From Amblyomma americanum (lineage: Eukaryota; Arthropoda; Arachnida; Ixodida; Ixodidae): a DNA stretch of 64,000 nt. Positions within the stretch are counted from its first letter, which is position 1; each line of letters begins with the position of its first letter. Shown piece after piece: positions 50,521 through 64,000 of the stretch. The stretch lies in contig NC_135502.1 in assembly GCF_052857255.1 (NCBI RefSeq), positions 153,767,868 to 153,831,867 on the forward strand, given 5' to 3'. The translations under genes were made by a program, and so were the position numbers. Below the pieces are notes generated by a model. It ran no database searches, had not been told where the DNA came from, and saw nothing but the letters and a program-made list of their open reading frames with translations.

Positions 50521-51832
50521 GCACGATGGACGCGGACTGGCAAGGACGCTAACGAGGACCTTGTTCTGTGTTCTGCAGGGCAATTTCCTGCTCGGCGCAT
50601 CTACAGCAACGAGCGCCTACACGTGCGGGGATAGAAGCGATATCGTCGGCGTTATCAACTTCGTCCGGATTACACTGTTGACCAGATGACAGCATGGTTA
50701 TTTTCTTGCGACCTGACTCTTCTAGCGACAATACCTTGAAGTCGCGGTGTGACGTCACCTGAGAGCACCACTATAAAGAAGCACCTCACCGGTTCGTATT
50801 CTGTGGCCACGATGGACGCAGACTGGCAATAACGCTAAAGAGGACCTTGTTCTGCGTTCTTCAGGACATTTTCCAGATCGGCGTATACACAGCAACGAGC
50901 GCCTACACGTGCGGGGATAGAAGCGATATCGTCGGCGTTTATCAACTTCGTCCGGATTACACTGTTGTCCACATGACAGCATGGTTATTTACTGGTGACC
51001 TGGCTCTTCTAGCGACACCACCTGGTAGTCGCGAGGTGACGTCACCCAAGAACACCACTATAAAAGAAGCACCTCACCGGTTCGTATTATGTGGGCACGA
51101 TGGCCGCGGACTGGCAATGACGCCTACGAGGACCTTGTTCTGCGTTCTGCAGGGCATTTTCCAGATCGGCGCATCTACAGCAACGAGCGGCTACACGTGC
51201 GGGGATAGAAGCGATATCGTTGGCGTTTATCAACTTCGTCTGAATTACACTGTTGACCAGTTGACAGCATGGATATTTTCTGGCGACCTGACTCTTCTAG
51301 CGACAATACCTGGAAGTCGCGGTGTGACGTCACCTGAGAGCACCACTATAAAACAAGCACCTCACCGTTTCGTATTCTGTGGGCACGATGGACGCGGACT
51401 GGCAATGACGCCTACGAGGACCTTGTTCTGCGTTCTGCAGGGCAATTTCCTGATCGGCGCATCTACAGCAACGAGCGCCTACACGTGCGGGGATAGAAGC
51501 GATATCGTCGGCGTTATCAACTTCGTCCGGATTACACTGTTGACCAGATGACAGCATGGTTATTTTCTTGCGACCTGACTCTTCTAGCGACAATACCTTG
51601 AAGTCGCGGTGTGACGTCACCTGAGAGCACCACTATAAAGAAGCACGTCACCGGTTCGTATTCTGTGGGCACGATGGACGCGGACTGGCAATGACGGTAA
51701 CGAGGACCTTTTTCTGCGTTCTGCAGGGCATTTTCCTGATCGGCGCATCTACAGCAACGAGCGCCTACACATGCTGGGATAGAAGCGATATCGTCGGCGT
51801 TTATCAACTTCGCCCGGATTACAGTTGACCAG

Positions 51833-53782
51833 ATGACAGCATGGTTATTTTCTGGCGACCTGGCTCTTCTAGCGACACCACCTGGTAGTCGCGGTGTGAC
51901 GTCACCCAAGAACACCACTATAAAACAATCACCTCACCGGTGCGTCTTCTGCGGACACGATGGACGCGGACTGGCAATGACGCCTACGAGGACCTTTTTC
52001 TGCGTTCTGCAAGGCATTTTCCTGATCGGTGCATCTACAGCAACGAGCGCCTACACGTGCGTGGATAGAAGCGTTATCGTCGGCGTTTATCAACTTCTTC
52101 CTGATTACACTGTTGACCAGATGACAGCATGGTTATTTTCTGGAGACCTGGCTCTTCTAGCGACACCACCTGGTAGTCGCGGTGTGACGTCACCTGAGAC
52201 CACCAATATACAAGAAGCACCTCACCGGTTCGTCTTCTGTGGATACGATGGACGTAGGCTGGCAATGACGCCTACAAGGACCTTGTTCTGCGTTCTGCAT
52301 GACATTTTCCAGATCAGCGCATCTACAGCAACGAGCGTCAACACGTGCGGGGATAGAAGCGATATCGTCGGCGTTTATCAACTTCGTCCGGATTACACTG
52401 TTGACCAGATGACAGCATTGTTGTATTCTCGGGACCTGGCTCTTCTAGCGACACTACCTGGTAGTCGCGGTGTGACGTCAACCGAGACCACCAATATACA
52501 AGAAGCACCTCACCGGTTCGTATTCTGTGGGCACGATGGACGCGGAATGGCAATAACGCTAACGGGGACCTTGTTCTGCCTTCTGCAGAGGATTTTCCAG
52601 ATCGGCGAATCTACAGCAACGAGCGCCTACACGTGCGGGGATAGAAGCGATATCGTCGGCGTTTATCAACTTCGTCCGGATTACACTGTTGACCAGATGA
52701 CAGCATTGTTATATTCTCGGGACCTGGCTCTTCTAGCGACACCACGTGGTAGTCGCGGTGTGACGTCACCTGAGACCACCAATATACAAGAAGCACCTCA
52801 CCGGTTCGTAATCTGTGGGCACCATGGACGCGGAGTTGCAATACCGCTAAAGAGGACCTTGTTCTGCGTTCTTCAGGGCATTTTCCAGATCGGCGTATCT
52901 ACAGCAACGCGCGGCTACACGTGCGGGGATAGAAGCGATATCGTTGGCGTTTATCAACTTCGTCCGGATTACACTGTTGACCAGATGACAGCATGGTTAT
53001 TTTCTGGCGACCTGACTCTTCTAGCGACAAAACCTGGAAGTCCCAGTGTGACGTCACCTGAGAGCACCACTATAAAACAAGCACCTCACCGGTTCGTAAT
53101 CTGTGGGCACGATGGACGCGGACTGGCAATGACGCCTACGAGGACCTTGTTCTGCGTTCTGCAGGGCAATTTTCTTATCGGCGCATCTCCAGCAACGAGC
53201 GCCTACACGTGCAGGGATAGAAGCGATATCGTCGGCGTTTATCAACTTCGTCCGGATTACACTGTTGACCAGATGACAGCATGGTTATTTTCTGGCGACC
53301 TGACTCTTCTAGCGACAAAACCTGGAAGTCCCAGTGTGACGTCACCTGAGAGCACCACTATAAAACAAGCACCTCACCGATTCGTAATCTGTGGGCACGA
53401 TGGACGCGGACTGGCAATGACGCCTACGAGGACCTTGTTCTGCGTTCTGCAGGGCAATTTTCTTATCGGCGCATCTCCAGCAACGAGCGCCTACACGTGC
53501 AGGGATAGAAGCGATATCGTCGGCGTTTATCAACTTCGTCCGGATTACACTGTTGACCAGATGACAGCATTGTTATTTTCTTGGGACCTGGCCCTTCTAG
53601 CGACACCACTTGGTAGTCGCGGTGTGACGTCACTTGAGACCGCCAATATACAAGAAGCACGTCACCGGTTCGTATTCTGTGGGCACGATGGACGCGGACC
53701 GGCAATGACGCCTACGAGGACCTTTTTCTGCGTTCTGCAGGGCATTTTCCAGATCGGCGTATCTACAGCAACGAGCGCCTAA
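51833..53782 (+). other. Longest satellite open frame (649 codons), probably not a gene
   Basis: An open frame running through almost seven satellite units because 288 bp is 96 codons. It repeats one 96-residue module with units reading FVFCGHDGRG and FCVLQG. It starts and stops wherever frame-breaking unit variants occur, and minus-strand frames over the same units are open too (63-80 codons), so openness reflects composition. No domain is recognised. It resembles the frame through the LINE's 5' monomers, which may be its origin. Confidence 0.6.
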
Positions 53783-56700
53783 ATGTGCGGGGATAGAACC
53801 GATATCGTCGGCGTTTATCAACTTCGTCCGGATTACACTGTTGTCCACATGACAGCATGGTTATTTTCTGGAGACCTGTCTCTTCTAGCGACACCACCTG
53901 GTAGTCGCGGTGTGACGTCACCTGAGACCACCAATATACAAGAAGCACCTCACCGGTTCGTATTCTGTAGGCACGATGGACGTGGACTGGCAATGACGCC
54001 TACGAGGACCTTGTTCTGCGTTCTGCAGGGCAATTTCCTGCTCTGCGCATCTACAGCAACGAGCGCCTACACGTGCGGGGATAGAAGCGATATCGTCGGC
54101 GTTATCAACTTCGTCCGGATTACACTGTTGACCAGATGACAGCATGGTTATTTTCTGGCGACCTGACTCTTCTAGCGACAATACCTGGAAGTCGCGGTGT
54201 GACGTCACCTGAGAGCACCACTATAAAAGAAGCACCTCACCGGTTCGTATTCTGTGGGCACGATGGACGCGGACTGGCAAGGACGCTAACGAGGACCTTG
54301 TTCTGTGTTCTGCAGGGCAATTTCCTGCTCGGCGCATCTACAGCAACGAGCGCCTACACGTGCGGGGATAGAAGCGATATCGTCGGCGTTATCAACTTCG
54401 TCCGGATTACACTGTTGACCAGATGACAGCATGGTTATTTTCTTGCGACCTGACTCTTCTAGCGACAATACCTTGAAGTCGCGGTGTGACGTCACCTGAG
54501 AGCACCACTATAAAGAAGCACCTCACCGGTTCGTATTCTGTGGGCACGATGGACGCGGACTGGCAATAACGCTAAAGAGGACCTTGTTCTGCGTTCTTCA
54601 GGATATTTTCCAGATCGGCGTATATACAGCAACGAGCGCCTACACGTGCGGGGATAGAAGCGATATCGTCGGCGTTTATCAACTTCGTCCGGATTACACT
54701 GTTGTCCACATGACAGCATGGTTATTTACTGGTGACCTGGCTCTTCTAGCGACACCACCTGGTAGTCGCGAGGTGACGTCACCCAAGAACACCACTATAA
54801 AAGAAGCACCTCACCGGTTCGTATTATGTGGGCACGATGGCCGCGGACTGGCAATGACGCCTACGAGGACCTTGTTCTGCGTTCTGCAGGGCATTTTCCA
54901 GATCGGCGCATCTACAGCAACGAGCGGCTACACGTGCGGGGATAGAAGCGATATCGTTGGCGTTTATCAACTTCGTCTGAATTACACTGTTGACCAGTTG
55001 ACAGCATGGATATTTTCTGGCGACCTGACTCTTCTAGCGACAATACCTGGAAGTCGCGGTGTGACGTCACCTGAGAGCACCACTATAAAACAAGCACCTC
55101 ACCGATTCGTAATCTGTGGGCACGATGGACGCGGACTGGCAATGACGCCTACGAGGACCTTGTTCTGCGTTCTGCAGGGCAATTTTCTTATCGGCGCATC
55201 TCCAGCAACGAGCGCCTACACGTGCAGGGATAGAAGCGATATCGTCGGCGTTTATCAACTTCGTCCGGATTACACTGTTGACCAGATGACAGCATTGTTA
55301 TTTTATTGGGACCTGGCCCTTCTAGCGACACCACTTGGTAGTCGCGGTGTGACGTCACTTGAGACCACCAATATACAAGAAGCACGTCACCGGTTCGTAT
55401 TCTGTGGGCACGATGGACGCGGACTGGCAATGACGGTAACGAGGACCTTTTTCTGCGTTCTGCAGGGCATTTTCCTGATCGGCGCATCTACAGCAACGAG
55501 CGCCTACACATGCTGGGATAGAAGCGATATCGTCGGCGTTTATCAACTTCGCCCGGATTACAGTTGACCAGATGACAGCATGGTTATTTTCTGGCGACCT
55601 GGCTCTTCTAGCGACACCACCTGGTAGTCGCGGTGTGACGTCACCCAAGAACACCACTATAAAACAATCACCTCACCGGTGCGTCTTCTGCGGACACGAT
55701 GGACGCGGACTGGCAATGACGCCTACGAGGACCTTTTTCTGCGTTCTGCAGGGCATTTTCCTGATCGGTGCATCTACAGCAACGAGCGCCTACACGTGCG
55801 TGGATAGAAGCGTTATCGTCGGCGTTTATCAACTTCTTCCTGATTACACTGTTGACCAGATGACAGCATGGTTATTTTCTGGAGACCTGGCTCTTCTAGC
55901 GACACCACCTGGTAGTCGCGGTGTGACGTCACCTGAGACCACCAATATACAAGAAGCACCTCACCGGTTCGTCTTCTGTGGATACGATGGACGTAGGCTG
56001 GCAATGACGCCTACAAGGACCTTGTTCTGCGTTCGGCATGACATTTTCCAGATCAGCGCATCTACAGCAACGAGCGTCAACACGTGCGGGGATAGAAGCG
56101 ATATCATCGGCGTTTATCAACTTCGTCCGGATTACACTGTTGACCAGATGACAGCATTGTTGTATTCTCGGGACCTGGCTCTTCTAGCGACACTACCTGG
56201 TAGTCGCGGTGTGACGTCAACCGAGACCACCAATATACAAGAAGCACCTCACCGGTTCGTATTCTGTGGGCACGATGGACGCGGAATGGCAATAACGCTA
56301 ACGGGGACCTTGTTCTGCCTTCTGCAGAGGATTTTCCAGATCGGCGAATCTAAAGCAACGAGCGCCTCCATGTGTGGGGATAGAAGCGATATCGTCGGCG
56401 TTATCAACTTCGTCCGGATTACACTGTTGATCAGATGACAGCATGGTTATTTTCTGGCGACCTGACTCTTCTAGCGACAATGCCTGGAAGTCGCGGTGTG
56501 ACGTCACCTGAGAGCACCACTATAAAAGAAGCACCTCACCGGTTCGTACTCTGTGGGCACGATGGACGCGGACTGGCAATGACGCCTACAAGGACAATGT
56601 TCTGCGTTAGCAGGGCCATTTCCTGATCGGCGCATCTCCAGCAACGAGCGCCTACACGTGCAGGGATAGAAGCGATATCGTCGGCGTTTATCAACTTCGT

Positions 56701-59700
56701 CCGGATTACACTGTTGACCAGATGACAGCATTGTTATTTTTTTGGGACCTGGCCCTTCTAGCGACACCACCCGGTAGTCGCGGTGTGACGTCACTTGAGA
56801 CCACCAATATACAAGAAGCACGTCACCGGTTCGTATTGTTTGGGATCGATGGACGCGGACTGGCAATGACGCTAACGAGGACCTTGTTCTGCGTTCTGCA
56901 GGGAATTTTCCTGATCGGCGCATCTACAGCAACGAGCGCCTACACGTGCGGGGATAGAAGCGATATCGTCGGCGTTTATCAACTTCGTCCGGATTACACT
57001 GTTGACCAGATGACAGCATGGTTATTTTCTGGCGACCTGACTCTTCTAGCGACAATACCTGGAAGTCGCGGTGTGACGTCACCTGAGAGCACCACCATAA
57101 AAGAAGCATCTCACCGGTTCGTATTCTGTGGGCACGATGGACGCGGACTGGCAACGACGTCTACGAGGACCTTGTTCTGCGTTCTGCAGGGCATTTTCCA
57201 GATCGGCGCATCTACAGCAACGAGCGGCTACACGTGCGAGGATAGAAGCGATATCGTTGGCGTTTATCAACTTCGTCCGGATTACACTGTTGACCAGATG
57301 ACAGCATGGTTATTTTCTGGCGACCTGACTCTTCTAGCGACAATACCTGGAAGTCGCGGTGTGACGTCACCTGAGAGCACCACTATAAAACAAGCACCTC
57401 ACCGTTTCGTATTCTGTGGGCACCATGGACGCGGACTGGCAATGACGCCTACGAGGACCTTGTTCTGCGTTCTGCAGGGCAATTCCCTGATCGGCGCATC
57501 TCCAGCAACGAGCGCCTACACGTGCAGGGATAGAAGCGATATCGTCGGCGTTTATCAACTTCGTCCGGATTACACTCTTGACCAGATGACAGCATTGATA
57601 TTTTCTTGGGACCTGGCCCTTCTAGCGACACCACCTGGTAGTCGCGGTATGACGTCGCTTGAGACCACCAATATACAAGAAGCACGTCACCGGTTCGTAT
57701 TCTGTGGGCACGATGGACGCGGACGGGCAATGACGGTAACGAGTACCTTGTTCTGCGTTCTGCAGGGCATTTTCCTGATCGGCGCATCGACAGCAACGAG
57801 CGCCTACACATGCTGGGACAGAAGCGATATCGTCGGCGTTTATCAACTTCGTCCGGATCACAGTTGACCAGATGACAGCATGGTTATTTTCTGGCTGCCT
57901 GGCTCTTCTAGCGACACCACCTGGTAGTCGCGGTGTGACGTCACCTGAGACCACCAATATACAAGAAGCACCTTACCGGTTCGTCTTCTGTGGACACGAT
58001 GGACGTGGGCTGGCAATGACGCCTACGAGGACCTTGTTCTGCCTTCTGCAGGACATTTTCCAGATCAGCGCATCTACAGCAACGAGCGTCTACACGTGCG
58101 GGGATAGAAGCGATATCGTCGGCGTTTATCAACTTCGTCCGGATTACACTGTTGACCAGATGACAGCATTGTTATATTCTCGGGGCCTGGCTCTTCTAGC
58201 GACACTACCTGGTAGTCACGGTGTGACATCACCTGAGACCACCAATATACAAGAAGCACCTCACCAGTTCGTATTCTGTGGGCACGTTGACGCGGACTGG
58301 CAATGACGCCTACGAGGACCTTGTTCTGCGTTCTGCAGGGCAATTTCCTGATCGGTGCATCTCCAACAACGAGCGCCTACACGTGCAGAGATAGAAGCGA
58401 TATCGTCGGCGTTTATCAACTTCGCCCAGATTACAGTTGACCAGATGACAGCATGGTTATTTTCTGGCGACCTGGCTCTTCTAGCGACACCACCTGGTAG
58501 TCGCGGTGTGAAGTCACCCAAGAACACCACTATAAAACAATCACCTCACCGGTTCGTCTTCTGGGGACACGATGGACGCGGACTGGCAATGACGCCTACG
58601 AGGACCTTTTCTGCGTTCTGCAGGGAATTTTCCTCATCGGTGCTTCTACAGCAACGAGTGCCTACACGTGCGTGGATAGAAACGAAATCGTCGGCGTTTA
58701 TCAACTTCTTCCGTATTACACTGTTGACCAGATGACAGCATGGTTATTTTCTGGCGACCTGGCTCTTCTAGCGACACCACCTGGTAGTCGCGGTGTGACG
58801 TCACCTCAGACCACCAATATACAAGAAGCACCTCACCGGTTCGTACTCTTTGGGCACGATGGACGCGGACTGGCAATGACGCTAACGAGGACCTTGTTCT
58901 GCGTTATGCATGGCATTTTCCAGATCGGCGCATCTACAGCAACGAGCGCCTACACGTGCGGGGATAGAAGCGATATCGTCGGCGTTTATCAACTTCGTCC
59001 GGATTACACTGTTGACCAGATGTGAGCATTGTTATATTCTCAGGACCTGGCTCTTCTAGCGACACCACCTGGTAGTCGCGGTGTGACGTCACCTGAGACC
59101 ACCAATATACAAGAAGCACCTCACCGGTTCGTATTGTGTGGGCTCGATGGACGCGGACTGGCAATGACGCTAACGAGGACCTTGTTCTGCGTTCTGCAGG
59201 GCATTTTCCTGATCGGCGCATCTACAGCAACGAGCGCCTACACATGCTGGGATAGAAGCGATATCGTCGGCGTTTATCAACTTCGTCCGGATTACACGGT
59301 TGACCAGATAACAGCATGGTTACTTTCTGGCGACATGGCTCTTCTAGCGACACCACCTGGTAGTCGTGGTCTGAAGCCACCCAAGAAAACCACTATAAAA
59401 GAAGCACCTCACCGGTTCGTCTTCTGTGGATACGATGGACGCGGACTGGCAATGACGCCTACGAGGACCTTGTTCTGCGTTCTGCAGGGCATTTTCTTGA
59501 TGGGCGCATCTACATCAACGACCGCCTACACGTGCGGGGATAGAAGCGATATTGTCAGCGTTATCAAATTTGTCCGCATTACACTGTTGACCAGATGACA
59601 GCATGGTTATTTTCTGGCGACCTGGCTCTTCAAGCGACACCACCTGGTAGTCTCGGTGTGACGTCACCCAAGAACACCACTATAAAAGAAGCACCTCACC

Positions 59701-60023
59701 GGTTCGTCTTCTGTGGACACGATGGACCCGGACTGGCAATGACACTTACGAGGAGTTTTTCTGCGTTCTGAAGGGCATTTTCCTGATCGGCGCATCTACA
59801 GAAACGAGCGCCTACACATGCTGGGATAGAAGCTATATCGTCGGCGTTTATCAACTTCGTCCGGAATTTAGTTGACCAGATGACAGCATGGTTATTTTCT
59901 GGCGATCTGGCTCTTCTAGCAACACCTCCTGGTAGTCGCGGTGTGACGTCACCTTAGAGCACCACTTTAAAAGAAGCACCTCACCGGTCCGTATTCTGTG
60001 GGCACGATGGACGGGGACTGGCA

Positions 60024-61967
60024 ATGACGCCTACGAGGACCTTGTTCTGCGTTCTGCAGGGCAATTTCCTGATCGGCGCTTCTGCAGCCACGAGCGCCTA
60101 CACGTGCGGGGATAGAAGCGATATCGTCGGCGTTTATCAACTTCGTCCGGATTACACTGTTGACCAAATGACAGCATGGTTATTTTCTGGCGACCTGGCT
60201 CTTCTAGCGACACCACCTGGTAGTCGCTATGTGACGTCACCCAAGAACACCACTATAAAAGAAGCACCTCGCTGGTTCGTATTCTGTGGGCACGATGGAC
60301 GCGGACTGGCAATGACGCCTACGAGGACCTTTTTCTGCGTTCTGCAGGGCATTTTCCTGATCGGCGCATCTACAGCAACGAGCGGCTCCACGTGCGGGTA
60401 TAGAAGCGATATTGTTGGCGTTTATCAACTTCGTCCGCATTACACTGTTGACCAGATGACAGCATGGGTATTTTCTGGCGACCTTACTCTTCTAGCGACA
60501 ATACCTGGAAGTCGCGGTGTGACGTCACCTGAGAGCACCACTATAAAACAAGCACCTCACCGGTTCGTATTCTGTGGGCACGATGGACGCGGACTGGCAA
60601 TGACGCCTCCGAGGACCTTGTTCTGCGCTCTGCAGGGCAATTTCCTGATCGGCGCATCTCCAGCAACGAGCGCCTACACGTGCGTGGATAGAAGCGATAT
60701 CGTCGGCGTTTATCAACTTCGTCCGGATTACACTGTTGACCTGATGACAGCATTGTTATTTTCTCGTGACCGGGCTCTTCTAGCGACAAGACCTGGTTGT
60801 CGCGGTGTGACGTCACCTGAGACCACCAATATACAAGAAGCACCTCACCGGTTCGTCTTCTGCGGATACGATGGACGCGGACTGGCAATGACGCCTTCGA
60901 GGACCTTGTTCTGCGTTCTGCAGGACATTTTCCAGATCGGCGCATCTACAGCAACGAGCGGCTCCACGTGCGGGTATAGAAGCGATATCGTTGGCGTTTA
61001 TCAACTTCGTCCGCATTACACTGTTGACCAGATGACAGCATGGGTATTTTCTGGCGACCTTACTCTTCTAGCGACAATACCTGGAAGTCGCGGTGTGACG
61101 TTACCTGAGAGCACCACTATAAAACAAGCACCTCACCGGTTCGTATTCTGTGGGCACGATGGACGCGGACTGGCAATGACGCCTCCGAGGACCTTGTTCT
61201 GCGTTCTGCAGGGCAATTTCCTGATCGGCGCATCTCCAGCAACGAGCGCCTACACGTGCGTGGATAGAAGCGATATCGTCGGCGTTTATCAACTTCGTCC
61301 GGATTACACTGTTGACCTGATGACAGCATTGTTATTTTCTCGTGACCGGGCTCTTCTAGCGACAAAACCTGGTTGTCGCGGTGTGACGTCACCTGAGACC
61401 ACCAATATACAAGAAGCACCTCACCGGTTCGTATTTTGTGGGCACGATGAACGCGGACTGGCAATGACGCTAACGAGGACCTTGTTCTGCGTTCTGCAGG
61501 ACATATTCCAGATCGGCGCATCTACAGCAACGAACGCCTACACATGTAGGGATAGGAGCGATATCGTCGGCGTTTATAAACTTCGTCCGGATTACACGGT
61601 TGACCAGATAACAGCATGGTTATTTTCTGGCGACCTGGCTCTTCTAGCGACACCACCTGGTAGTCGTGGTCTGACGCCACCCAAGAAAACCACTATAAAA
61701 GAAGCACCTCACCGGTTCGTATTCTGTGGGCACGATTTACGCGGACTGGCAATGACGCCTACGAGGACCTTGTTCTGCGTTCTGCAGGGCAAATTCCTGA
61801 TCGGCGCATCTACAGCAACGAGCGCCTACACGTGCGGGGATAGAAGCGATATCGTCAGCGTTATCAACTTCGTCCGGAATAAATTTGACCAGATGGCAGC
61901 ATGGTCATTTTCTGGCGACCTGGCTCTTCTAGCGACACCACATAGGCGCATCGGCGCATCGGTGTGA
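60024..61967 (+). other. Second-longest satellite open frame (647 codons), probably not a gene
   Basis: Same 96-codon module read through nearly seven units, including the 576-bp dimers. It ends in a local scramble at about 61940-61965 where gcgcatcg is duplicated. As for the other satellite frames, there is no recognisable domain, start context or terminator to support a gene. Confidence 0.6.
60384..61430 (+). repeat. 576-bp dimeric higher-order repeat, about 1.8 units
   Basis: Units 60384-60959 and 60960 to about 61430. Both carry variants seen nowhere else in the window: ctccacgtgcgggtat, cgcctccgagg and tctcgtgaccggg. Exactly two satellite units per block. Confidence 0.85.
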
Positions 61968-64000
61968 CGTCACACAAGAACACCACTACAAAACAATCAC
62001 CTTACCGCTTCGTCTTCTGCGGATACGATGGACGCGGACTGGCAATGACGCCTACGAGGACCTTGTTCTGCGTTCTGCAGGACATTTTTCAGATCGACGC
62101 ATCTACAGCAACGAGCGTCTACACGTGCGGGTATAGAAGCGATATCGTCGGCGTTTATCAACTTCGTCCGGATTACACTGTTGACCAGATGACAGCATTG
62201 TTATATTCTCGGGACCTGGCTCTTCTAGCGACACTAACTGGCAATCACGGTGTGACGTCTCCTGAAACCACCAATATACAAGAAGCACCTCACCGGTTCG
62301 TATTCTGTGGGCACGATGGACGCGGACTGGCAAGAACGCTAACGAGGACCTGGTTCTAGGTTCTGCAGGGCATTTTCCAGATCGGCGTATCTGCAGCAAC
62401 GAGCGCCTACACGTGCGGGGATAGAAGCGATATCGTCAGTGTTATCAACTTCGACCGGATTACGCTGTTGACCACATGACAGCATGGTTATTCTCTGGCG
62501 AACTGGCTCTTCTAGCTACACCACCTGGTATTCGTGGTGTGACGTCACCCAAGAACACTACTATAAAACAAGCACCTCACCGGTTTGTATTCTGTGGGCA
62601 CGATGGACGCGGACTGGCAATGACGCCTACGAGGACCTTGTTCGGTGTTCTGCAGGGCAATTTCCTTATCGCCGCATCTGCAGCAACGATCATCTACACG
62701 TGCGGGGATAGAAGCGATATCGTCGGAGTTTATACACTTCGTCCGGATCACACTGTTGACCAGATGACAACATTGTTATTTTCTCGGGACCTCGCTCTTC
62801 TAGCGACACCACCTGGTAGTCGCGGTGTGACGTCACCTGAGACCACCAATATATAAAAAGCACCTCATCGGTTCGTATTCTGTGGGCACGATTTACGCGG
62901 ACTGGCAATAACGCCTACGAGGACCTTGTTCTGCGTTCTGCAGGGCAATTTCCTGATCGGCGCATCTACAGCAACGAGCGGCTACACGTGCGGGGATAGA
63001 AGCGATATCGTCGGCGTTTATCAACTTCGTCCGGATCACACTGTTGACCAGATGACAACATTGTTATTTTCTCGGGACCTCGCTCTTCTAGCGACACCAC
63101 CTGGTAGTCGCGGTGTGACGTCACCTGAGACCACCAATATACAAGAAGCACATCAGCGGTTCGTATTCTGTAAGCACGATGGACGCGGACTAGCAATGAC
63201 GCTAACGAGGACCTTGTTCTGCGTTATGCAGGGCATTTTCCTGACCGGCGCATCTACAGCAACGAGCGCCTACACATGCTTGGATAGAAGCGATATCGTC
63301 GGCGTTTATCAACTTCGTCCGGATTACACTGTTGACCAGATGACAGCATGGTCATTTTCTGGCGACCTGGCTCTTCTAGCGACACCACCTAGTAGTCGCG
63401 GTGTGACGTCACCCAAGAACACCACTATAAAACAATCACCTCACCGGTTCGTCTTCTGCGGATACGATGGACGCGGACTGGCAATGACGCTTACGAGAAC
63501 CTTGTTCTGCGTTCTGCAGGACATTTTCCAGATCGACGCATCTTCAGCAACGAGCGTCTACAAGTGCGGGTATAGAAGCGGTATCGTCGGCGTTTATCAA
63601 TATCGTCTGGATTACACTGTTGACCAGATGACTGCATTGTTATATTCTCGGGACCTGGCTCTTCTAGCGACACTACCTGGTAGTCACAGTGTGACATCAC
63701 CTGAGACCACCAATATACAAGAAGCACCTCACCGGTTCGTATTCTGTGGGCACGATGGACGCGGACTGGCAATGACGCCTACGAGGACCTTGTTCTGAGT
63801 TCTGCAGGGCATTTTCCAGATCGGCGCATCTACAGCAACGAGCGGGTACACGTGCGGGGATAGAAGCGATATCGTTGGCGTTTATCAACTTCGTCCGGAT
63901 TACACTGTTGACCAAATGACAGCATGGGTATTTTCTGCCGACCTGACTCTTCTAGCGACAATACCTGGAAGACGCGGTGTGACGTCACCTGAGAGCACCA

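Larger units (their letters stand above)
48870..56343 (+). repeat. 3737-bp higher-order repeat, two units
   Basis: Units about 48870-52606 and 52607-56343, thirteen satellite units minus 7 bp (49317 and 53054, 50181 and 53918, 50847 and 54584). One internal block differs: about 51380-51650 versus 55117-55390 carry different unit subtypes, after which the offset becomes 3739, which suggests a local exchange or conversion. Each unit also contains a near-identical adjacent pair of 288-bp units (49222-49509 and 49510-49797). Confidence 0.85.
32701..64000 (+). repeat. 288-bp satellite array, block 3
   Basis: About 109 satellite units, running off the end of the window. The first 7.2 kb belongs to the second unit of the large duplication. 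After about 39900 the array resembles 5597-6741 (offset 34172), then becomes strongly higher-order: 3160-bp, 3737-bp and 576-bp blocks. Long plus-strand frames are common here because fewer units carry the frame-breaking indels. No host gene, LINE or other insertion is seen. Confidence 0.95.

Noticed and set aside
50400..50690. CENP-B box in the satellite unit
   Set aside because: The nearest candidate (cttcgtccggattacac) does not keep the required CGGG positions, so a centromeric role is not supported by this motif.
17339..64000. A subunit periodicity below 288 bp (for example 144 bp)
   Set aside because: I compared the two halves of the unit by eye and saw no consistent internal repeat; 288 bp is the basic unit.

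Overview
The window is animal genomic DNA, not bacterial. It consists of a long tandem satellite array (about 55 kb, roughly 190 units of about 288 bp) interrupted by two nearly identical copies of one APE-type non-LTR retrotransposon (LINE, CR1/Jockey-like) on the minus strand. I see no ordinary host gene, tRNA, rRNA, CRISPR array or operon. The CR1-like coding sequence and its 3' end (GGCC-loop-GGCC hairpin followed by an AATAAA-type repeat tail) look arthropod, and I associate this tail with tick genomes; that is recollection and is unverified.

Layout: satellite 1-12892; LINE copy 1 12893-17338 (minus); satellite 17339-28254; LINE copy 2 28255-32700 (minus); satellite 32701-64000. The two LINE copies lie exactly 15,362 bp apart, with matching flanking satellite, the same junctions and the same disabling mutations. 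They therefore represent one insertion duplicated later inside a tandem segment (about 12044-27405 and 27406-39900), not two insertions. The second segment has lost or gained satellite in near-whole-unit steps. Further layers of higher-order repetition occur: about 1150/1438 bp at 18-21 kb, 3160 bp at 42-48 kb, 3737 bp at 49-56 kb and 576 bp at 60-61 kb.

Each LINE copy runs, in its sense direction, from two and a fraction head-to-tail 315-bp promoter monomers (TATA box plus initiator in each), through ORF1 (hydrophobic leader, 2A-like motif D-I-E-L-N-P-G-P, coiled coil, RRM-like domain, basic C-terminus), a UGA stop, an in-frame ORF2 (endonuclease plus reverse transcriptase), and a short 3' UTR with a tetranucleotide-like tail. 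ORF2 is dead: it has a stop at codon 25 and two lost endonuclease active-site residues, shared by both copies.

The most unusual observation is that the 288-bp satellite unit appears homologous to the LINE's own 315-bp 5' promoter monomer. Both share TATAAAAG, an ungapped 53-nt spacing from it to a downstream ATG, a CRE-like site upstream, and a recognisably similar reading frame. This would explain why the satellite stays open in long frames (up to 649 codons) although shared frameshifts and stops spread among its units argue that it is not a protein gene.
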